A stretch of DNA of 56,659 nucleotides from Pseudomonadota bacterium (GTDB taxonomy: Bacteria; Pseudomonadota; Gammaproteobacteria; Burkholderiales; Burkholderiaceae_C). Made by a program: the position numbers and the translations under genes. Below the pieces are notes generated by a model. The model saw nothing but the letters and a program-made list of their open reading frames with translations, was not told where the DNA came from and searched no databases. The stretch lies in the NCBI GenBank assembly GCA_021846025.1, contig JAJZDV010000003.1:1-56659 (forward strand). The letters run 5' to 3'. Shown here piece after piece: positions 43,357-52,036 of the stretch. Within the stretch, counting starts at the first letter, position 1. Every line of letters starts with the position of its first letter.

Positions 43357-44666
43357 CAGCGCAACTCCTCCTTGCGCAGACGCACGATGGGCGCAAGCAC
43401 GGTGTCGAGCTGCTGGATGCGCTCCAGGGCCCGGTTCATCTGGCACTCCAGGGTCTCGTGGGTCAACAAAATGACGTCGGTATGCTGATCGTTTTCGCCG
43501 GATGGGCGCTGCAGCAACGCGTCGATGGACATGCCGCATTCGGCCAGGATGTGGGTGATCTCTGCCAGCACTCCGGCTTCGTCGCGCACATGAATGCGGA
43601 GGTAGTACGCGGTGCTGACACGCTCCATCGGCAGAATCGGCGTATCGGCCAATGCCCCAGGCTGGAAGGCCAGATGCGGTACACGGTGCTCGGGATCAGC
43701 GGTGTGAAGACGCGTGACGTCCACCAGGTCGGCGATGATGGCTGACGCGGTGGGCTCGGACCCGGCGCCCTTGCCGTAGTACAGCGTTGCGCCCACGGCG
43801 TCTCCTTGCACCACCACCGCGTTCATGGCACCTTCCACATTGGCGACGAGCCGTGTTGCCGGGATGAGGGTGGGATGCACGCGCAACTCGATACCCTCGG
43901 GCGCCCGCCGCGTGATGCCCAGCAGTTTGATGCGATAGCCCAGTTGCTCGGCATAGCGGATGTCGGCCGCGTCGAGATGCGTGATGCCCTCCACATGCGC
44001 CTTGTCGAATTGCACGGGCACACCGAAGGCAATGGCGCACAGAATGGTGATCTTGTGCGCGGCGTCGATGCCCTCGATGTCGAAGGTCGGATCGGCTTCG
44101 GCGTAGCCCAGGCGTTGCGCCTCGCGCAAAACGGCATCGAAGCTCAAACCCTTGTCGCGCATTTCCGAAAGGATGAAGTTGGTGGTGCCGTTGATGATGC
44201 CGGCGACCCAGGCGATGCGATTGGCTGCCAGCCCCTCGCGCAACGCCTTGATGATGGGAATGCCACCGGCCACCGCCGCCTCGAATGCCACCATCACGCC
44301 CTTGGCCTGGGCTGCGGCAAAGATCTCATTGCCATGCAGTGCGATCAGCGCCTTGTTCGCGGTCACGACATGCTTGCCAGCGGCAATTGCAGCAAGCACC
44401 AATTCACGCGCTGGTGAAAGACCGCCCAGCAATTCGACCACGATGTCGATGTCGGCCCGGGTCGCGAGTTCCATGAAGTCCTGTGTCATGGGCAACGCGG
44501 TACCGAGGGACTGTCGCGCCTTGTCAGGATTGCGCGCGGCAACGGCCACGACCGCAATGCCACGACCCGCGCGGCGGCGCAATTCTTCCTGGTTGCGCTC
44601 GAGCACCTTGACGACCCCTGAGGCCACCGTACCCGCGCCCAGCAGGGCGATTTGAATAGGATTCAT
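43356..44666 (-). CDS. hom: Homoserine dehydrogenase
   Basis: Reduces aspartate semialdehyde to homoserine for threonine and methionine. At 436 residues it has the NAD(P) motif LLGAGTVASGVVKVL, the catalytic middle domain with NGTTNFILSEM and AEADPTFDIEGIDAAHK, and a C-terminal ACT domain (about 350-430) for feedback by threonine. A terminator-like hairpin lies between alaA and this gene, so expression may depend partly on readthrough. Confidence 0.96.
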   Translation of the reverse strand: MNPIQIALLGAGTVASGVVKVLERNQEELRRRAGRGIAVVAVAARNPDKARQSLGTALPMTQDFMELATRADIDIVVELLGGLSPARELVLAAIAAGKHVVTANKALIALHGNEIFAAAQAKGVMVAFEAAVAGGIPIIKALREGLAANRIAWVAGIINGTTNFILSEMRDKGLSFDAVLREAQRLGYAEADPTFDIEGIDAAHKITILCAIAFGVPVQFDKAHVEGITHLDAADIRYAEQLGYRIKLLGITRRAPEGIELRVHPTLIPATRLVANVEGAMNAVVVQGDAVGATLYYGKGAGSEPTASAIIADLVDVTRLHTADPEHRVPHLAFQPGALADTPILPMERVSTAYYLRIHVRDEAGVLAEITHILAECGMSIDALLQRPSGENDQHTDVILLTHETLECQMNRALERIQQLDTVLAPIVRLRKEELR

Positions 44667-44691
44667 CGTGTTGAACGAAGTGGGAAAAGGC

Positions 44692-44709
44692 CCGGCGTCT
44701 GAACGCCGG
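44692..44709 (-). terminator. Terminator-like hairpin between alaA and hom
   Basis: CCGGCGT and ACGCCGG form a 7-bp stem with a 4-base loop 7 bases after the alaA stop. On the minus strand the stem is followed by GCC and TTTT. Only about 20 bases remain before hom, too few for an independent promoter, so it may act as a partial attenuator. Confidence 0.5.
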
Positions 44710-44715
44710 ACAGCA

Positions 44716-45954
44716 TCAAGCCGCGATGGGCTTGCGCTTGGTTTTGCGCTGATGCTCAAGAAAGCGCGCGATGCGCCCGATGGCCTCGGTCAGGTCGTCG
44801 GCGTTGGGCAGAAAGACCAGACGGAAATGGTCCGGGCGCGGCCAGTTGAAACCCGTCCCCTGCACGATCAGCACCTTCTCCTCGGCCAGCAAGTCGTAGG
44901 CGAACTGTTGGTCGTTGACGATGGGGTAGATTTTCGGGTCCAGCCTGGGGAACATGTACAACGCCGCTTTCGGCTTGACCACGCTCACGCCGGGGATCTG
45001 CGTCAGCAGTTCATAGGCAAGATCGCGCTGTTTGGTCAGACGGCCACTCGGCGCCACCAAGTCGTTGATGCTCTGGTAGCCGCCAAGCGCCGTCTGAATG
45101 GCCAGTTGTCCCGGCGTGTTAGCACACAAACGCATCGACGCCAGCATCGCCAGCCCCTCGATGTAATCACGCGCATGGCGCTTGTTGCCCGACACCACCA
45201 TCCAGCCCGAACGGTAACCGCAGGAGCGGTAATTTTTCGACAACCCGTTGAAGGTGACGAACAGCACGTCGTCGGCCAACGAGGAAAGGCTCAGGTGCGC
45301 ATGGCCGTCGTAGAGAGTCTTGTCATAAATCTCGTCGGCAAACACCACCAGTTCGTGCTCGCGCGCCACCTGCACCAATTCCAGCAGCAACTCTTTTGGA
45401 TAGAGCGCACCGGTCGGGTTGTTCGGGTTGATGACGACCAGTGCCTTGGTGTTGGGCGTGATCTTCTTGCGAATATCGGCAATGTCGGGATACCAGTCGG
45501 ACTGTTCGTCGCAGATGTAATGCACCGGCTTGCCGCCTGACAAGGAAACCGCTGCGGTGTACAGCGGGTAGTCGGGCGCGGGAATCAACACCTCATCGCC
45601 ATTGTTGAGCAAGGCATTCATGCTCATGTTGATGAGTTCGGAGGCGCCGTTGCCGATGAACACATCATCGATGTTGACCCCAGCCACGCCTTGCTGCTGG
45701 GTGTAATGCACGATGGCCTTGCGCGGTGCGAACAAGCCCTTCGAGTCGGTGTAGCCGGCGGCCTGCGGCAGGTTGTGAATCATGTCCTGCACGATTTCAT
45801 CCGGCGGATCAAACCCGAACACAGCCAGGTTGCCGATATTCAACTTGATGATTCGATGGCCGTCCTCTTCCATCTGACGCGCCTTGTCCAGCACCGGACC
45901 GCGAATGTCGTAGCAGACATCCGCCAACTTGTTGGACTTCCGAAATTCCCGCAC
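44716..45954 (-). CDS. alaA: Alanine transaminase AlaA-like aminotransferase
   Basis: Fold-type I PLP aminotransferase of 412 residues closely matching AlaA, which makes alanine from pyruvate and glutamate. Seen are VCYDIRGPVLDKA, LNIGNLAVFGFDPP, INPNNPTGALY, the PLP lysine in FNGLSKNYRSCGYR, and GTGFNWPRPDHFR. The start is GTG at 45954, with GGAGG upstream; the ATG two bases before it is out of frame. It precedes hom-thrC on the same strand, an arrangement common in betaproteobacteria. Confidence 0.94.
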   Translation of the reverse strand: MREFRKSNKLADVCYDIRGPVLDKARQMEEDGHRIIKLNIGNLAVFGFDPPDEIVQDMIHNLPQAAGYTDSKGLFAPRKAIVHYTQQQGVAGVNIDDVFIGNGASELINMSMNALLNNGDEVLIPAPDYPLYTAAVSLSGGKPVHYICDEQSDWYPDIADIRKKITPNTKALVVINPNNPTGALYPKELLLELVQVAREHELVVFADEIYDKTLYDGHAHLSLSSLADDVLFVTFNGLSKNYRSCGYRSGWMVVSGNKRHARDYIEGLAMLASMRLCANTPGQLAIQTALGGYQSINDLVAPSGRLTKQRDLAYELLTQIPGVSVVKPKAALYMFPRLDPKIYPIVNDQQFAYDLLAEEKVLIVQGTGFNWPRPDHFRLVFLPNADDLTEAIGRIARFLEHQRKTKRKPIAA

Positions 45955-45976
45955 ATCGCCTCCGTGGGCCCTGTTC

Positions 45977-46012
45977 GCCCTTGATTCAGCCCTTGATTCA
46001 GCCCTGGACTCG
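45977..46012. repeat. Three imperfect 12-bp tandem repeats
   Basis: GCCCTTGATTCA occurs twice exactly (45977-45988 and 45989-46000), followed by GCCCTGGACTCG. The array lies in the leader region of alaA and next to the divergent promoter. A regulatory role is possible but not shown. Confidence 0.6.
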
Positions 46013-46026
46013 GGCCGCCAACAGCA

Positions 46027-46054
46027 CCGACTGCAGTGGACGTAACCCTATAAT
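46027..46054 (+). promoter_or_regulatory. Predicted promoter of the Mth938-like gene
   Basis: A perfect TATAAT (46049-46054) lies 45 bases before the start codon. The best -35 is weak (CCGACT, 46027-46032, 16-base spacer), so the call rests mainly on the -10 box and position. Confidence 0.4.
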
Positions 46055-46099
46055 TTAACGCGTTTGCATGCATCATCCCCAAGGCGAAACCCCCATTTC

Positions 46100-46513
46100 A
46101 TGAAGCTGCAGCCGGATTCAAGCCAGGCCCAGTTCACCATTTCGGCACATGGCCCTGGATTCGTGTCCGTCAATGGCGTGCGCTACGAGCACGGCATCTG
46201 CGTCGGCTCCAACTTGCCGCCCGCCATCTGGGGTTCAGACGGCTTCACGACGCTTGCCGAAAGCCATTTTGCCCGCCTGATTGAAAGCCGACCGGAAATC
46301 GTCATTCTTGGCACCGGAGACCGTCAGCAGTTCCCGAAACCTGCACTCTTGCGCATGTTGATGGATCAAGCCATCGGTTTTGAAGTCATGAACACAGCGG
46401 CGGCCTGCCGCACCTACAACATCCTCGCGGCCGAGGGACGCAAGGTCGTGGCCGGACTGTTGATTGATCCTCCGATGCCTACGCCTATTGCTGCCTTTGA
46501 CGATGATTTGTAA
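46100..46513 (+). CDS. Mth938-like domain protein (DUF498)
   Basis: Small protein of 137 residues of the Mth938/Xcc1710 fold family, related to the mitochondrial complex I assembly factor NDUFAF3. Visible marks are SVNGVRYEHGICV, EIVILGTGDRQQFP and the late IGFEVMNTAAACRTYNILAAEGRKV (given in two parts: IGFEVMNTAAACRTY, NILAAEGRKV). The start at 46100 fits the family; an in-frame ATG 12 codons upstream has no support. It is divergent from alaA and followed by bcp. The molecular role in bacteria is not known. Confidence 0.88.
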   Translation: MKLQPDSSQAQFTISAHGPGFVSVNGVRYEHGICVGSNLPPAIWGSDGFTTLAESHFARLIESRPEIVILGTGDRQQFPKPALLRMLMDQAIGFEVMNTAAACRTYNILAAEGRKVVAGLLIDPPMPTPIAAFDDDL

Positions 46514-46647
46514 CTCCACTTGCTAAAATGTGCTTTGTTGTTTGACGGGTGTTTTCGGCAGGCGTGGGCGTTCAGTCCGCAATGCAGCAACGGTGTGGTT
46601 CATTCCCAGCCGCTGCTGACCTGTACGGCCCGCTATCGGGAGACTTC

Positions 46648-47112
46648 ATGGCTTTGGTGCTTAACAAGCTTGTTCCGGATTTCGAGGCTACGGCCACCAG
46701 CGAGATCAAATTCAGTCCAAAAAACTATCAGGGCAAAAAACTCATCCTGTATTTCTACCCCAAGGACATGACGCCGGGATGCACCACCGAGGCCATGCAG
46801 TTCCGTGACCTCTATGCAGAGTTCGAAGCGGCTGGAGCCGTCATCTTCGGTGTCTCGCGCGACAACCTCGTTTCTCATGACAAATTCCGCACCCACCTCG
46901 AATTGCCTTTCGACCTGATCGCCGACACCGAAGAAAAACTTTGCCACATGTTCGGCGTGGTCAAGAACAAGATCATGTACGGCAAAAAGGTCAAAGGCAT
47001 CGAGCGCAGCACGTTCTTGTTCGATGCCGAAGGCGTTCTTCGTCAAGAATGGCGTGGCGTCAAGGTGACCGGTCACGTTGAAGAAGTGCTTGAAGCCGTC
47101 CGCAAACTTTGA
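46648..47112 (+). CDS. bcp: Thiol peroxidase of the BCP/PrxQ family
   Basis: Peroxiredoxin of 154 residues reducing hydroperoxides. The peroxidatic Cys45 is in MTPGCTTEAMQF. The nearby resolving Cys seen at position 50 in Escherichia coli Bcp is replaced by Met, and the only other Cys is at 99, so it probably uses a one-Cys or an unusual two-Cys mechanism. GGGAGA precedes the ATG. It lies between the Mth938-like gene and phoH. Confidence 0.93.
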   Translation: MALVLNKLVPDFEATATSEIKFSPKNYQGKKLILYFYPKDMTPGCTTEAMQFRDLYAEFEAAGAVIFGVSRDNLVSHDKFRTHLELPFDLIADTEEKLCHMFGVVKNKIMYGKKVKGIERSTFLFDAEGVLRQEWRGVKVTGHVEEVLEAVRKL

Positions 47113-47201
47113 ATCCTGCTGAACAGAAATGTCTGTCCGCATCGCAAACTCTGCCATGCGCTAAATGACCGGTATGGCATCAGTTGGTCCGTGTCGCACA
47201 C

Positions 47202-47242
47202 CACACAACCGCTTCTTGGCCCTGGCTGAAAGCGGTTGTGTG
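47202..47242. repeat. Long inverted repeat between bcp and phoH
   Basis: CACACAACCGCTT (47202-47214) and AAGCGGTTGTGTG (47230-47242) are perfect 13-bp complements around a 15-base loop. Only CTTTG follows, so a classic terminator is doubtful. It may end bcp mRNA or act in the phoH leader. Confidence 0.6.
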
Positions 47243-47303
47243 CTTTGCAGCACACGCTTTCGCTGACGTCCGGCCTCACCTGCGCTCTCCCCCATTCATC
47301 GCC

Positions 47304-48998
47304 ATGCCACTGCCCAAGCCCCCAACGAAACTCGGTTCTCTGGTCAAAACTTCGTCTGCGCCCGTTGACCAGACTGTGGGCACCGCAGTCATGGTGCACA
47401 CCAAGCCGGCACGCGACGCTGTGCCTGCGAAGCCAGCCCCAAGCCGAACAGCGGAGCGCATGCGGCCCAATGCCGCAATCTCGTCCCATCCGGCACCGGC
47501 GTTTGCGCTGGCCGCCAACACAGTGGAACCAACGGCGGGCACCCCGCTCGGCAAGCCGAACGTGCCGCGTAAAGCAGCCAAGCGCGTTGCCGAAACGACG
47601 GCAGAAGTGGCGAAATTGTTCGTGCTGGACACCAATGTCCTGATGCACGACCCGACGTCGCTGTTCCGCTTCGAAGAACATGATGTCTACCTGCCCATGA
47701 TCACGCTCGAAGAGCTGGATGGGCATAAGAAAGGCATGTCCGAGGTGGCCCGCAATGCACGTCAGGCCAGCCGTGAGTTGGACGCGCTGGTCGCTGGCGT
47801 CGAGGGTGGCATTGAGGCGGGAATCAAGCTGGATCACACGGGTCACCGCGAAGCGCGTGGCCGGCTGTTTTTCCAGACCCGCGCGCACGAAGCACGACTG
47901 CCCGAAGCCCTGCCGCAAGGCAAGGCCGACAACCAGATTCTGGCCGTTCTGCAGGCACTGACACAAACGCATACCGAGCGCCCCGTGGTGCTGGTGTCCA
48001 AGGACATCAACATGCGCGTGAAGGCGCGGGCCCTGGGTCTGCATGCTGAGGACTATGCCAACGATAAAACGTTGGACGATGCGGACTTGCTGTACACGGG
48101 CGTCTTGCCGCTACCGGCCGATTTCTGGGAGCAGCAGGCACAGTCGGTGGAGAGCTGGCAGCAAGGCGGCCAACCCTTCTACCGGTTGCAGGGGCCACTG
48201 GTTTCAGCGATGTTGGTGAACCAGGCTGTTTACTGGGAGTCTCCCAGCGCCACGCCGTTGTATGCGCGGGTGAAGGAAATTCGTGCTTCGACCGCCGTGC
48301 TGCAGGTCATCCGGGATTTCAGCCATCAGAAGAACGGCGTCTGGGGCGTCACGGCGCGCAATCGCGAACAGAATTTCGCGCTGAATCTGCTGCTCGATCC
48401 TGAGGTCGACTTTGTCACCCTCACGGGTCAGGCGGGTACCGGCAAGACCTTGCTTGCGCTGGCTGCAGGCCTCTATCAGGTGCTGGAGGAGCGACGCTAC
48501 AACGAAATCATCATCACCCGCGTCACGGTTCCGGTCGGAGAGGACATTGGTTACCTTCCCGGCACTGAGGAAGAAAAAATGTCACCCTGGATGGGAGCGC
48601 TTGACGATAATCTCGAAGTCTTGAACCAGTCCGGCGGTGCCTCCCAGGGTGGCGAATGGGGACGCGCTGCGACGCAAGAACTCATCCGCTCGAAGATCAA
48701 GATCAAGAGCATGAACTTCATGCGCGGTCGTACCTTTCTGAACAAGTTTGTCATCATTGACGAGGCTCAGAACTTGACGCCCAAACAGATGAAAACGCTG
48801 ATCACGCGTGCCGGTCCCGGTACCAAGATCATCTGCATGGGCAATATCGCCCAGATCGACACACCCTACCTCACCGAAGGCAGTTCAGGTCTGACCTACG
48901 TGGTCGACCGCTTCAAGGGCTGGAAGCACAGTGGGCACATCACCCTCGCACGCGGTGAACGCAGCCGTCTGGCCGATCATGCCACGGAAATCCTGTAA
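47304..48998 (+). CDS. PhoH-family ATPase with N-terminal PIN domain
   Basis: Protein of 564 residues. The first 110 or so are Pro/Ala/Thr-rich and low-complexity. A PIN ribonuclease domain follows (LFVLDTNVLMHDPTSLF, ITLEELDG, VSKDINMRVKA), then a PhoH ATPase domain with Walker A TGQAGTGKTLLALAAG and Walker B FVIIDEAQNLTP. PIN-PhoH proteins (PhoH2 type) act as RNA helicase/ribonucleases. The start at 47304 follows the family core poorly because of the variable N-terminus; in-frame codons further upstream have no clear ribosome site. It converges with dnaB. Confidence 0.9.
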   Translation: MPLPKPPTKLGSLVKTSSAPVDQTVGTAVMVHTKPARDAVPAKPAPSRTAERMRPNAAISSHPAPAFALAANTVEPTAGTPLGKPNVPRKAAKRVAETTAEVAKLFVLDTNVLMHDPTSLFRFEEHDVYLPMITLEELDGHKKGMSEVARNARQASRELDALVAGVEGGIEAGIKLDHTGHREARGRLFFQTRAHEARLPEALPQGKADNQILAVLQALTQTHTERPVVLVSKDINMRVKARALGLHAEDYANDKTLDDADLLYTGVLPLPADFWEQQAQSVESWQQGGQPFYRLQGPLVSAMLVNQAVYWESPSATPLYARVKEIRASTAVLQVIRDFSHQKNGVWGVTARNREQNFALNLLLDPEVDFVTLTGQAGTGKTLLALAAGLYQVLEERRYNEIIITRVTVPVGEDIGYLPGTEEEKMSPWMGALDDNLEVLNQSGGASQGGEWGRAATQELIRSKIKIKSMNFMRGRTFLNKFVIIDEAQNLTPKQMKTLITRAGPGTKIICMGNIAQIDTPYLTEGSSGLTYVVDRFKGWKHSGHITLARGERSRLADHATEIL

Positions 48999-49058
48999 AA
49001 CCGGCGCATGGCATGCCAAGGGGCAACAGACCCTCCCGGTTTGTCACCCTTGCTTTGT

Positions 49059-50423
49059 TTAGAACTCTCGCGCCAGATTCTCGAACCGCGTGAGTTGCCT
49101 CAGGAATGCAAGGCTGACCACACCGATCGGACCATTACGCTGCTTGGCGATGATGATCTCTGCAACGCCCTGATCCTTCGAGTCCTTGTTGTAGACCTCG
49201 TCGCGATAGATGAACAGGATCACGTCCGCATCTTGTTCGATGGCGCCCGATTCGCGCAGATCGCTCATCACCGGACGGCGGTCGGTGCGTTTTTCCAGGT
49301 CGCGGTTGAGCTGCGACAAGGCGATGACCGGGCATTGCAATTCCTTCGCCAGGGCCTTGAGCGAACGGGAAATCTCGGAAATTTCTGTCGCGCGATTCTC
49401 GCCCTCGCGTGACGAGGTCATGAGCTGCAAATAGTCAACCACGATCAAGCCAAGTTTGCCGCACTGACGGGCCAAACGCCTGGAGCGCGCGCGGACCTCC
49501 AGCGGGTTGAGTGCCGGCGACTCGTCGATGTGGATTTGAACCTCGTCAAGACGCTCGATGGTCTCCGGGAGGCGTGACCATTCATCTTCCGTGAGTTGTC
49601 CCGTACGCAAATGCGATTGATCGATACGGCCCAAGGAGCCGACGATGCGCAACACCAATTGCGAAGCACCCATCTCCATGCTGAATACAGCCACCGGCAA
49701 TTGCTCGTTGACAGCCACATGCTCGGCAATATTGATGGCGAGCGAGGTCTTGCCCATCGAGGGTCGACCCGCGATGATGACGAGATCTCCAGCCTGCATG
49801 CCGGCCGTCATGCGATCCAGATCGGCAAAGCCAGTGGCCACGCCGGTGATGTCCGAGCCACCGTGCTCGGAGAGTTGCTGAACGCGGTCGAGCAATTCGC
49901 CAAGCAACTGCTTCATCGGTTGGAAACCCGCTTTGCCGCGAGCACCGGCTTCCGAAATGGCAAAGATTCGCGACTCTGCCTCATCAAGAATCTGCTGCAC
50001 CGCCCTGCCCTGCGGATTGAGAGCGCTCTGCGCAATTTCGTCACTAATCGTCACGAGATTGCGCAAAATGGCGCGCTCCCGAACGATTTCGGCATATCGC
50101 CGGATATTCGCCGCACTCGGCACGCCCTGTGCCAGGGCGTTGAGGTAGACAAGGCCGCCGCAAGACTCGGCCTGGGCATGCAACTGCAAGGCTTCCAGCA
50201 CGGTGATGACGTCTGCAGGCTTGGTGGCCTGAATCAGCTCGCTGATGGCCTGGTAAATCAGCCGATGTTCATGGCGATAGAAAAAGTTGACATGCAGAAT
50301 GTCGGCAACCCGGTCGAAGGCCTGATTGTCGAGCATGAGTCCGCCCAGAACCGACTGCTCGGCCTCGGCCGAGTGCGGAGGTGTGCGCAAACCCTCGAGA
50401 GTGGAATCCATCGTGGCAGGCAT
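49059..50423 (-). CDS. dnaB: Replicative DNA helicase DnaB
   Basis: Hexameric helicase of the replication fork, 454 residues. It has an N-terminal DnaB domain (PHSAEAEQSVLGGLMLDN), a linker helix and the RecA-like C-domain with Walker A AGRPSMGKTSLAIN and Walker B LIVVDYLQLM. The start is placed at 50423 because the rplI terminator lies just upstream; an ATG four codons later is also possible. It follows the rpsF-priB-rpsR-rplI operon, a widely conserved neighbour order. No intein is seen. Confidence 0.96.
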   Translation of the reverse strand: MPATMDSTLEGLRTPPHSAEAEQSVLGGLMLDNQAFDRVADILHVNFFYRHEHRLIYQAISELIQATKPADVITVLEALQLHAQAESCGGLVYLNALAQGVPSAANIRRYAEIVRERAILRNLVTISDEIAQSALNPQGRAVQQILDEAESRIFAISEAGARGKAGFQPMKQLLGELLDRVQQLSEHGGSDITGVATGFADLDRMTAGMQAGDLVIIAGRPSMGKTSLAINIAEHVAVNEQLPVAVFSMEMGASQLVLRIVGSLGRIDQSHLRTGQLTEDEWSRLPETIERLDEVQIHIDESPALNPLEVRARSRRLARQCGKLGLIVVDYLQLMTSSREGENRATEISEISRSLKALAKELQCPVIALSQLNRDLEKRTDRRPVMSDLRESGAIEQDADVILFIYRDEVYNKDSKDQGVAEIIIAKQRNGPIGVVSLAFLRQLTRFENLAREF

Positions 50424-50490
50424 GGTGACGAGCTTATCAGTGGGATCGGGAACGCCGGCAGTCAAAGGTTGACGGTTGGCGATCGGTGAC

Positions 50491-50520
50491 AAAAAAGCCG
50501 CGCTCATGCGCGGCTTTTTT
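50491..50520. terminator. Rho-independent terminator of the rpsF operon
   Basis: AAAAAAGCCGCGC and GCGCGGCTTTTTT form a perfect 13-bp stem with a TCAT loop. It has T-runs in both directions and lies 17 bases after the rplI stop. It separates the ribosomal operon from dnaB. Confidence 0.92.
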
Positions 50521-50537
50521 GCTGGAGCAGGCAAGAC

Positions 50538-50990
50538 TCAGGCGTGATCGCCCAGCACCGAAACGGTGATGGCCACAGTCACGTCAGTGGCCAGCACCAC
50601 ATTCACGGCATGGTCACCCACGGTTTTCAGCGGACCATCCGGCAATCGCACGGCAGCTTTCGCGACGTCGAAGCCTTGCTTGCCGATGGATTCGGCAATG
50701 TCCTGGTTGGTGATGGAGCCGAACAAGCGGCCATCCACACCGGCTTTCTGCACCAGTTGAACCGTCAAGCCTTCCATCTTCACGGCCAGAGCTTGGGCAG
50801 TCGCCAATTTGTCGGCTGCCAACTTCTCCAGTTCAGCGCGCTTGGCTTCGAATTCACGCAAGGCCTGGGCCGTAGCGGTGCGCGCCTTGCGCTTGGGGAT
50901 CAGGAAGTTACGGCCGTAGCCGTCCTTGACTTTGACCACGTCGCCGAGATTGCCGAGGTTGGCCACTTTTTCAAGCAGGATGATTTGCAT
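50538..50990 (-). CDS. rplI: 50S ribosomal protein bL9
   Basis: Ribosomal protein of 150 residues: N-terminal rRNA-binding domain ([28 protein letters not shown]), a long connecting helix (about 45-75) and a C-terminal domain. It is the last gene of the operon, after rpsR, and is followed by a strong terminator. Confidence 0.97.
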   Translation of the reverse strand: MQIILLEKVANLGNLGDVVKVKDGYGRNFLIPKRKARTATAQALREFEAKRAELEKLAADKLATAQALAVKMEGLTVQLVQKAGVDGRLFGSITNQDIAESIGKQGFDVAKAAVRLPDGPLKTVGDHAVNVVLATDVTVAITVSVLGDHA

Positions 50991-51009
50991 GGGAATGGTC
51001 CTTGGCTGT

Positions 51010-51291
51010 TTAGCTCTTGTGCTGGTCGGAGAACGGCATCAGGGCCAAAAAGCGAGCACGCTTGATCGCCGTATTGAGTTGACGCTGAAAAATCGAGCGT
51101 GTGCCAGTCAGGCGTGCGGGGATGATCTTGGCATTTTCAGCCAGGAATTCACGCAGCGTGTCCAGGTCCTTGTAGTCAATCTGCTTGACGCCAGCGACGG
51201 TGAATCGGCAGAAACGCTTGCGCTTGAACAGCGAAGACTGCTGGTTGCGTTTCGGTTTGTTTTTACGGTCGGTTTTCTTGAAATAGGCCAT
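51010..51291 (-). CDS. rpsR: 30S ribosomal protein bS18
   Basis: Ribosomal protein of 93 residues with the conserved [13 protein letters not shown] and [20 protein letters not shown] basic N-terminal extension ([13 protein letters not shown]) precedes the core. It partners bS6 on the ribosome; its gene overlaps the end of priB by 29 bases. Confidence 0.97.
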   Translation of the reverse strand: MAYFKKTDRKNKPKRNQQSSLFKRKRFCRFTVAGVKQIDYKDLDTLREFLAENAKIIPARLTGTRSIFQRQLNTAIKRARFLALMPFSDQHKS

Positions 51292-51592
51292 GATCAGGCT
51301 CCATAATCCATTCGGTAATGTTCAGCTTCAGGGTTCGAGATCCACGCCGGTTGGGCATCAGGTAGCCCGACAGATGAAGTGGCTGACCTGCTTGCACGTG
51401 CTGAAGTTGGCGTGCCAGGAGTGAGAAGGCAACGCATTGCAACTCCAACTCGATTTGCTGCACATGGCCAGCGAGGGCTTGTGTGGATGCGTGCTTCACG
51501 CGCAGATCCAGTGCCTCGACCCCAGCCGGTGTGTAGCGTAGCGCGCCGCGCTCGATCACTGTGGCAAGAATCTCGAGTCGGTTGATGCTCAG
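51263..51592 (-). CDS. priB: Primosomal replication protein PriB, CTG start proposed
   Basis: OB-fold single-stranded DNA-binding protein used in PriA-dependent replication restart. The family N-terminus, read here as [20 protein letters not shown], has no ATG, GTG or TTG in front of it. The first usable common codon is a GTG at 51559, which would delete the first beta strand. A CTG at 51592-51590 overlaps the rpsF stop (CTGA) and has GGAG 8 bases upstream, so I propose it as the start (109 residues). The C-terminus runs about 10 residues past the core into rpsR. Confidence 0.8.
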   Translation of the reverse strand: MSINRLEILATVIERGALRYTPAGVEALDLRVKHASTQALAGHVQQIELELQCVAFSLLARQLQHVQAGQPLHLSGYLMPNRRGSRTLKLNITEWIMEPDHGLFQENRP

Positions 51593-51951
51593 GCAACTTG
51601 CTCCGGTTGGGCCTTGCGGGCCTCTTCGCGCTCAACCGAACGCATCATGACCGATGGCTGGATCTCGGCCTTGTCCATCTTGACGATCAAGTGACGCAGC
51701 ACAGCATCGCTGAACTTGAAGCTGTGTTCAAGTTCCTGCAACACATCCTGGTTGGCCTCGATATTCAGGCAGAGATAGTGTGCTTTGGCCAGCTTCTGGA
51801 TCTGATAAGCCATTTGACGACGGCCCCAATCCTCGAAGCGATGCACCACGCCGCCCTTGCTGGTCACCACGCTTTTGTAGCGCTCGACCATGGCGGGAAC
51901 TTGCTCGCTCTGGTCAGGGTGAACGATCAGGATGATTTCATAATGACGCAT
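51589..51951 (-). CDS. rpsF: 30S ribosomal protein bS6
   Basis: Ribosomal protein of 120 residues beginning [14 protein letters not shown], with the conserved [17 protein letters not shown] and an acidic C-terminal tail. It heads the rpsF-priB-rpsR-rplI operon. AAGGAG lies before the ATG. Upstream is a perfect TATAAT and a structured leader that may bind the S6:S18 complex. Confidence 0.97.
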   Translation of the reverse strand: MRHYEIILIVHPDQSEQVPAMVERYKSVVTSKGGVVHRFEDWGRRQMAYQIQKLAKAHYLCLNIEANQDVLQELEHSFKFSDAVLRHLIVKMDKAEIQPSVMMRSVEREEARKAQPEQVA

Positions 51952-51980
51952 ATGGACTCCTTCTAACCCACATGGGGTTT

Positions 51981-52026
51981 CTTTGCGGATAAAGCCGCCC
52001 AGGGCGTCAGTCCCAGTGCGGCAAAG
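51981..52026 (-). ncRNA. Possible S6:S18-binding leader of rpsF mRNA
   Basis: In the rpsF leader, CTTTGC (52026-52021) can pair with GCAAAG (51986-51981), or GCCGC (52022-52018) with GCGGC (51998-51994). A CCG lies on the 3' side beside the outer stem (TATCCGCAAAG). Autoregulatory rpsF leaders in many bacteria have a hairpin with an unpaired CCG that imitates the rRNA site of S6:S18. The pairing is seen; membership of that family is inferred. Confidence 0.4.
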
Positions 52027-52036
52027 AAAACATTCA

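Noticed and set aside
50424-50534. Longer N-terminus for DnaB
   Set aside because: It would place the start inside the rpsF-operon terminator hairpin, and the family N-terminus begins after 50423.
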